In this document: piece by piece, positions 60,428-64,000 of the stretch
Position numbering within the stretch: position 1 is the stretch's first letter
How the letters are laid out: the number at the start of each line of letters is the position of its first letter
NCBI GenBank assembly: GCA_012932295.1
Contig: JAAONU010000004.1
Coordinates: 4,791,080-4,855,079, forward strand
Source: Cyclina sinensis
Lineage: Eukaryota; Mollusca; Bivalvia; Venerida; Veneridae
Length of the DNA stretch: 64,000 bases
Direction of reading: 5' to 3'
The notes under the pieces: generated by a model
What the model saw: the letters and a program-made list of their open reading frames with translations, nothing else
Told to the model about the DNA's origin: nothing
The model's database searches: none
Translations under genes and position numbers: made by a program

Positions 60428-60565
60428 TTACCAAGTAAGTATATTTACTTTTTATACTCTGTGCTTGACAAGTTTCCCACTTTAATCTTACTGTTTGTGC
60501 TTTCTGAGTCGGAAGTTTTTTGTAATCTGTTGTGATCTACAGTAACTTTCCTGCATTGACAGTGG

Positions 60566-60858
60566 TGTTTTGTTTGTTTGTTTGGGGTTTAACGCCGATT
60601 TCAACATATAGGTTATATCTCGGCGGTCAGTCCACCTAACCGGTTTTCCTGGATAACTAACCAGTAATTGCCAATTTCTCCGCAAGTGACTGACTACTGT
60701 TCCCACATGATCTACTCTGAATCAGCGGTGAGAGATAAATGAACATTAGACACAATGGCTGAGATCGTCACAGAGAAATTTTGCCCTGCCCAGGGGTCGA
60801 ACCAACCACCGATGGATTACTAATCCAGTGCTCTACCTATTGAGCTAAGTGGGCTGGC
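60566..60858 (-). mobile_element. tRNA-derived SINE, full length
   Basis: The minus strand starts at 60858 with CCAGCCCACTTAGCTCAATA then GGTAGAGCACTGGATTAGTA. This has an A box and an anticodon loop TTAGTAA (anticodon AGT, threonine type) on a CTGGA/TCCAT stem. The B box GGTTCGACCCC follows. About 200 bp of body lead to the tail GTTAAACCCCAAACAAACAA at 60590-60566. Complete in structure and the best-preserved SINE here. Confidence 0.8.
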
Positions 60859-61440
60859 AATAGTGTGGTAAGTTACCTGCCTTTATAATTGTAATACAGT
60901 GGTTCAGTGACTAACAGAACGGCTAGTGAGCAGTCATTTCAGGTATCTTTTTTACTTCTCTTGAAGTTTTCAGAGTTCATTTTTTTGTCACAAAATTTAT
61001 GTAAACATAATTATGTTTGTTATCAGCTTGTTATTATATTGAGCACTTCACAAAGATAATTCCAAGTAAGTTCTTGTGTTTCTCAATAGTATGAATTAGT
61101 CTTAATTGACAAGTTTTCATTCAGTTTTCATTTTCTAGTCACAAAATTTGTCTCTGTATTTTTACTTTTCAGCTAACCTAGAATATTGTTGGCTAATGAT
61201 TATAATTAATAAGTTACTATAGTCCAAGCGGTGACTGCATAAAAGAGCTATCTTCTTCTTTATTTTATAGCAGTTGGAACTTTTTTGTAGTCACCCCTTA
61301 ATTTTCATTATCTTGATAATCAGACTATAAAAATTGTAATTATTGTTACATAAAGCTGTTTTTAAGTTATTACTGTTTTATCATATTTATATAACATTTT
61401 TGTATTTTTTAGCTGTTTCTTTTTTTTCTTGCTGTTACGT
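60859..61440. other. Non-coding stretch
   Basis: AT-rich, with no recognised gene or repeat end, between the SINE and the 30-bp minisatellite. Confidence 0.4.
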
Positions 61441-61454
61441 TGCATGTTATTCCA

Positions 61455-61862
61455 CTTTGCTGTTTGACAACATGATTTATTCCATTTTCCTGTTTGACAA
61501 CATGATTTATTCCATTTTGCTGTTCAACAACATGATTTATTCCATTTTGCTGTTTGACAACATGATTTATTCCATTTCGCTGTTCGACAACATGATTTAT
61601 TCCATTTTGCTGTTCGACAACATGATTTATTCCATGTTGCTGTTAGACAACATGATTTATTACATTTTGCTGTTTAACAACATGATTTATTACATTTTGC
61701 TGTTCGACAACATGATTTGTTCCATTTGCTGTTCGACAGCATGATTTATTGACAACATGATTTATTCCATTTTGCTGTTTAACAACATGATTTGTTCCAT
61801 TTTGCTGTTTGACAACATGATTTATTACATTTTGCTGTTTGACAACATGATTTATTACATTT
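61455..61862. repeat. 30-bp minisatellite
   Basis: About 13-14 copies of CTGTTTGACAACATGATTTA plus TTCCATTTTG, with a shortened unit near 61745. The overlapping frames encode the repeat only (FDNMIYSILL on +, NHVVKQQN on -). Confidence 0.95.
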
Positions 61863-62081
61863 TTCATAGCAATGACTTTTGCCAAGTATTACATAAAGAA
61901 ATATTTACATTACATGTATGAATTTATTTTCTGTTACAGATGTAGGTTTATCCACTTTGGAAAACATGATTAAAAAAAAAAGAATTCTGAGAAACTAGCA
62001 GTGATTTCTCCAAGTAACGGCTTACTTAGTAAAATATTCAAAAAAAGTTAAAATGCTTACCTGTTTAAAATGTTCTTTGAC

Positions 62082-62385
62082 AAGTTTTTATTTAGTTTTC
62101 ATTTTCTGATAAGAAAATGCAGGAAAATGCAGAAACTCATTTTTTCACCTGGAGGCCATAGGCATATTTCAAACAAATCTCTTACATTGCATTTTGTTGG
62201 TTGGAGTCAATACAGCTTCTCTTAAACTTATGTATTAAAGTCTTTAAGAGAAGCTGTATTGACTCCAACCAACGAAATGCAAAAAATGCAATGTAAGAGA
62301 TTTGTTTGAAATATGCCTATGGCCTCCAGGTGAAAAAATGCTTTTCTGCATTTTCTTATCAGAAAATGAAAACTAAATAAAAACT
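62082..62385. repeat. Near-perfect 300-bp hairpin
   Basis: The left arm 62082-62226 (AAGTTTTTATTTAGTTTTCA to CAGCTTCTCTTAAA) is complementary to 62243-62385, with a 16-base loop and a few small indels. It may be a palindromic MITE. If transcribed it would give a long double-stranded RNA. Confidence 0.9.
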
Positions 62386-63110
62386 TATGTCAGTTTTTTT
62401 TAAGCGTAGCATATGTATAAGAAATGATTCTAGCTTAAGTCAAAAACTAGCTGATTAATTTAAATGTTTTTTTTTTAAATGATGATATACAATATTTTTT
62501 CCTTATACACACTACACAACAAAAAGTAAGTGATACATGTATATTTTATTTGAAATAATGATGCATGTCTCAAAGATCTATAAGATAGCAATCAGAGCAA
62601 CATTTTTATGATAGTACTATCAGTTTGAATATGTAGAAATAAGAAAACATACCTTCAGTAACTAGGCTTACATAGCCATAGAGTGTTGTATAATTGATTT
62701 AAATTGGTCTTTAACTCAAACAGCAAGATGAATATAAATAACTCATTTGTTTTTCATAATTCTATTTCAGTTTTATATACTTACATGATTTACATAGTAA
62801 CAGATTTTCACATTGTACAGATTTTGCATAGTTACAGATTTTACTTAGTTACATATTTGATATACTTTAGTTACAGCTTCTTTGTTTTGCTCATTATACC
62901 CCCAGAAAGGAATTTCCACCTTTGACTGTTTACATTTGTTTAAGGGAGGAGTTTTTATAGATAATACTTGAGATATGTATTTGCTCATAGCAAATAAGAA
63001 GTTAGCATAAGTTTTGTTTCTTCTGTCTTCAGATTTTCTTTTTAACAAGGTTATTGAGAAACCTGGTGATTAGATTAGGGTATGTTGCTGTTTATGTAGT
63101 TATGTGGAAC
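62386..63110. other. Non-coding stretch
   Basis: AT-rich. Loose repeats of ACATAGTAACAGATTTTnnCA-type words at 62790-62860 are too few to call an array. No gene seen. Confidence 0.4.
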
Positions 63111-63119
63111 AGTTTTCAT

Positions 63120-63720
63120 TCATTTACTTCAGTTAATGTCAAGATGAAACTTAGTATGCAGCAGATGGTTTAAAGAAATAGGTTGGGATCACTTCTCAGA
63201 TCTGTAGGTTCAGGGTCAAGGTCACCAGTTAATGTCAAGGTCTTAGCTTAGATGAAAAGAAAATAATTTCTATGTAGTAAACTATGTTTGAAATGTGGAG
63301 ATGAAACTTAGTTTATAGGTAGGTAAAGATACAGATATGGGGTTAGTAGTTTCAGGGTCAAGTTCACCAGGTTAGTCATAAGAAAACAATTTCAGCTCAG
63401 TAACCTTAGTAAGGAAAGCCATATCAAGCAAACATTAGGTTTATAGGTAGTTCATATGAAGACACAGGTTGGAATTGTTTTTAGGGTCAGAAGCTTCAAG
63501 TTCATTGTCACTAACTGAGATTAGAGAAAAAAGCTTTCTGCTCTAAAAATTCAATTTGGAAGATGTTTGTATGAAATTTGATGTATAGGTAGAGATAGTC
63601 TGATGAAAACAAAGGTTGTGATTGCTGTCTGTGTCATTAGGGTCTAAGTTACTTTTACTGAACATTTAAAACCAGTTTCTGCTTAACAGCTTGAGTTAGT
63701 ATTGAACTTCCCAGGTATAG
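63120..63720 (+). repeat. Degenerate tandem repeat, about 140-bp unit
   Basis: Units carry GATGAAACTTAGT, TATAGGTAGG, CAGGGTCAAGGTCACCAG and CTTAGCTTAGATGAAAAG-like words, in order, four to five times. This style resembles the other tandem-unit bivalve elements. Ends were not found. Confidence 0.55.
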
Positions 63721-64000
63721 GTAAAGAAGAGTACTGATACTGTAACTTGATACTTATCACAGCAATTTTAGATTTAGGTAGTCTGTTGTTACTGACTTTG
63801 CCCTTTTTTGTTATATGAACATGCAATTCATAATTTTCAATTCAATATTTTTTTGCCATTTTGGTGGATAGCCATAAGATACAGAAAGGATTTAACTTAT
63901 GTAGAAAACATTAGCTGAAGAATCATGCTCTTTCACGTGTCTTTTACTGTTAATAACTATTTGTCAGAAATATGACCAGTTTATATTTCTGCTTGTTGTA

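Larger units (their letters stand above)
50676..60560 (+). other. Long non-coding 3' flank, probably partly the RBM33 3' UTR
   Basis: No convincing coding exon lies in these 9.9 kb. AATAAA words occur at many places (for example near 51149, 56063, 57290), so the poly(A) site cannot be chosen by eye. Embedded features are a 25-bp minisatellite, a 48-bp tandem pair at 52215-52305 (CTGCCACAACCAACTG), a G run, a MITE and a short AATTGAT tandem repeat. The short open frames are chance. Confidence 0.45.

Noticed and set aside
60784..60858. Functional tRNA-Thr gene
   Set aside because: The boxes are good, but the sequence continues into a SINE body with an AAAC tail.
61343..61885. Repetitive protein genes over the 30-bp minisatellite (and over 51337-51978)
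   Set aside because: The frames exist on both strands only because the unit is a multiple of three or lacks stops. No start context, splice sites or composition supports them.

Overview
The window is eukaryotic: AT-rich, intron-bearing and dominated by decayed transposons. The repeat families (elements opening with AGCTCACCTGAG, arrays full of TGACCTTGAC, tRNA-derived SINEs with AAAC-rich tails) point to a bivalve mollusc. That is an inference from remembered repeat style, not a search result.

One complete protein gene is visible. An RBM33-like gene on the + strand has 18 coding exons between 33562 and 50675. All 18 junction phases agree, giving 1046 codons. It has an acidic N-terminus, a Q/P- and RG-rich middle, a lysine/glutamate section with SUMO-type motifs, a charged helix and a C-terminal RRM-like domain. 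Its introns hold several transposons, and its 3' flank (50676 onward) is long and non-coding.

Other host-gene traces are small. One exon of a FAM221A-like gene lies on the minus strand at 1776-1854; the rest is presumably off the left edge. A possible exon with a splice acceptor lies at 2721. A decayed multi-exon gene with splice sites, a frameshift and an in-frame stop lies at 4288-7113.

The stretch from about 7.4 to 33 kb is transposon territory. In order it holds a truncated TTAA-type element (7.57-8.44 kb), a satellite of about 150-bp units (9.44-11.4 kb), a TA-flanked element with CpG-rich inverted ends (11.66-13.39 kb), a nearly intact spliced pogo/Tigger transposon with a PHD-like finger (13.53-16.61 kb), non-LTR reverse transcriptase fragments (17.4-18.15 kb), and a 4.6-kb element with arms of about 1 kb (18.47-23.11 kb). 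That last element sits inside an older repeat and contains a 520-bp palindrome. It is followed by a Mutator-like element with repeat-built inverted ends (25.5-32.2 kb). Nested inside the Mutator-like element are a complete mini LTR element (TRIM) whose LTRs carry a tRNA-like sequence, a 2.06-kb TTAA element with a pentanucleotide microsatellite, and a perfect 56-bp palindrome.

Right of the RBM33 gene (50.7-64 kb) there are no recognisable genes. This part has minisatellites (25-bp and 30-bp units), an 18-base G run, a tRNA-derived SINE, a MITE and a 300-bp near-perfect hairpin at 62.1-62.4 kb. No intact tRNA or rRNA gene, CRISPR array or operon is present. Most small open frames here are chance.
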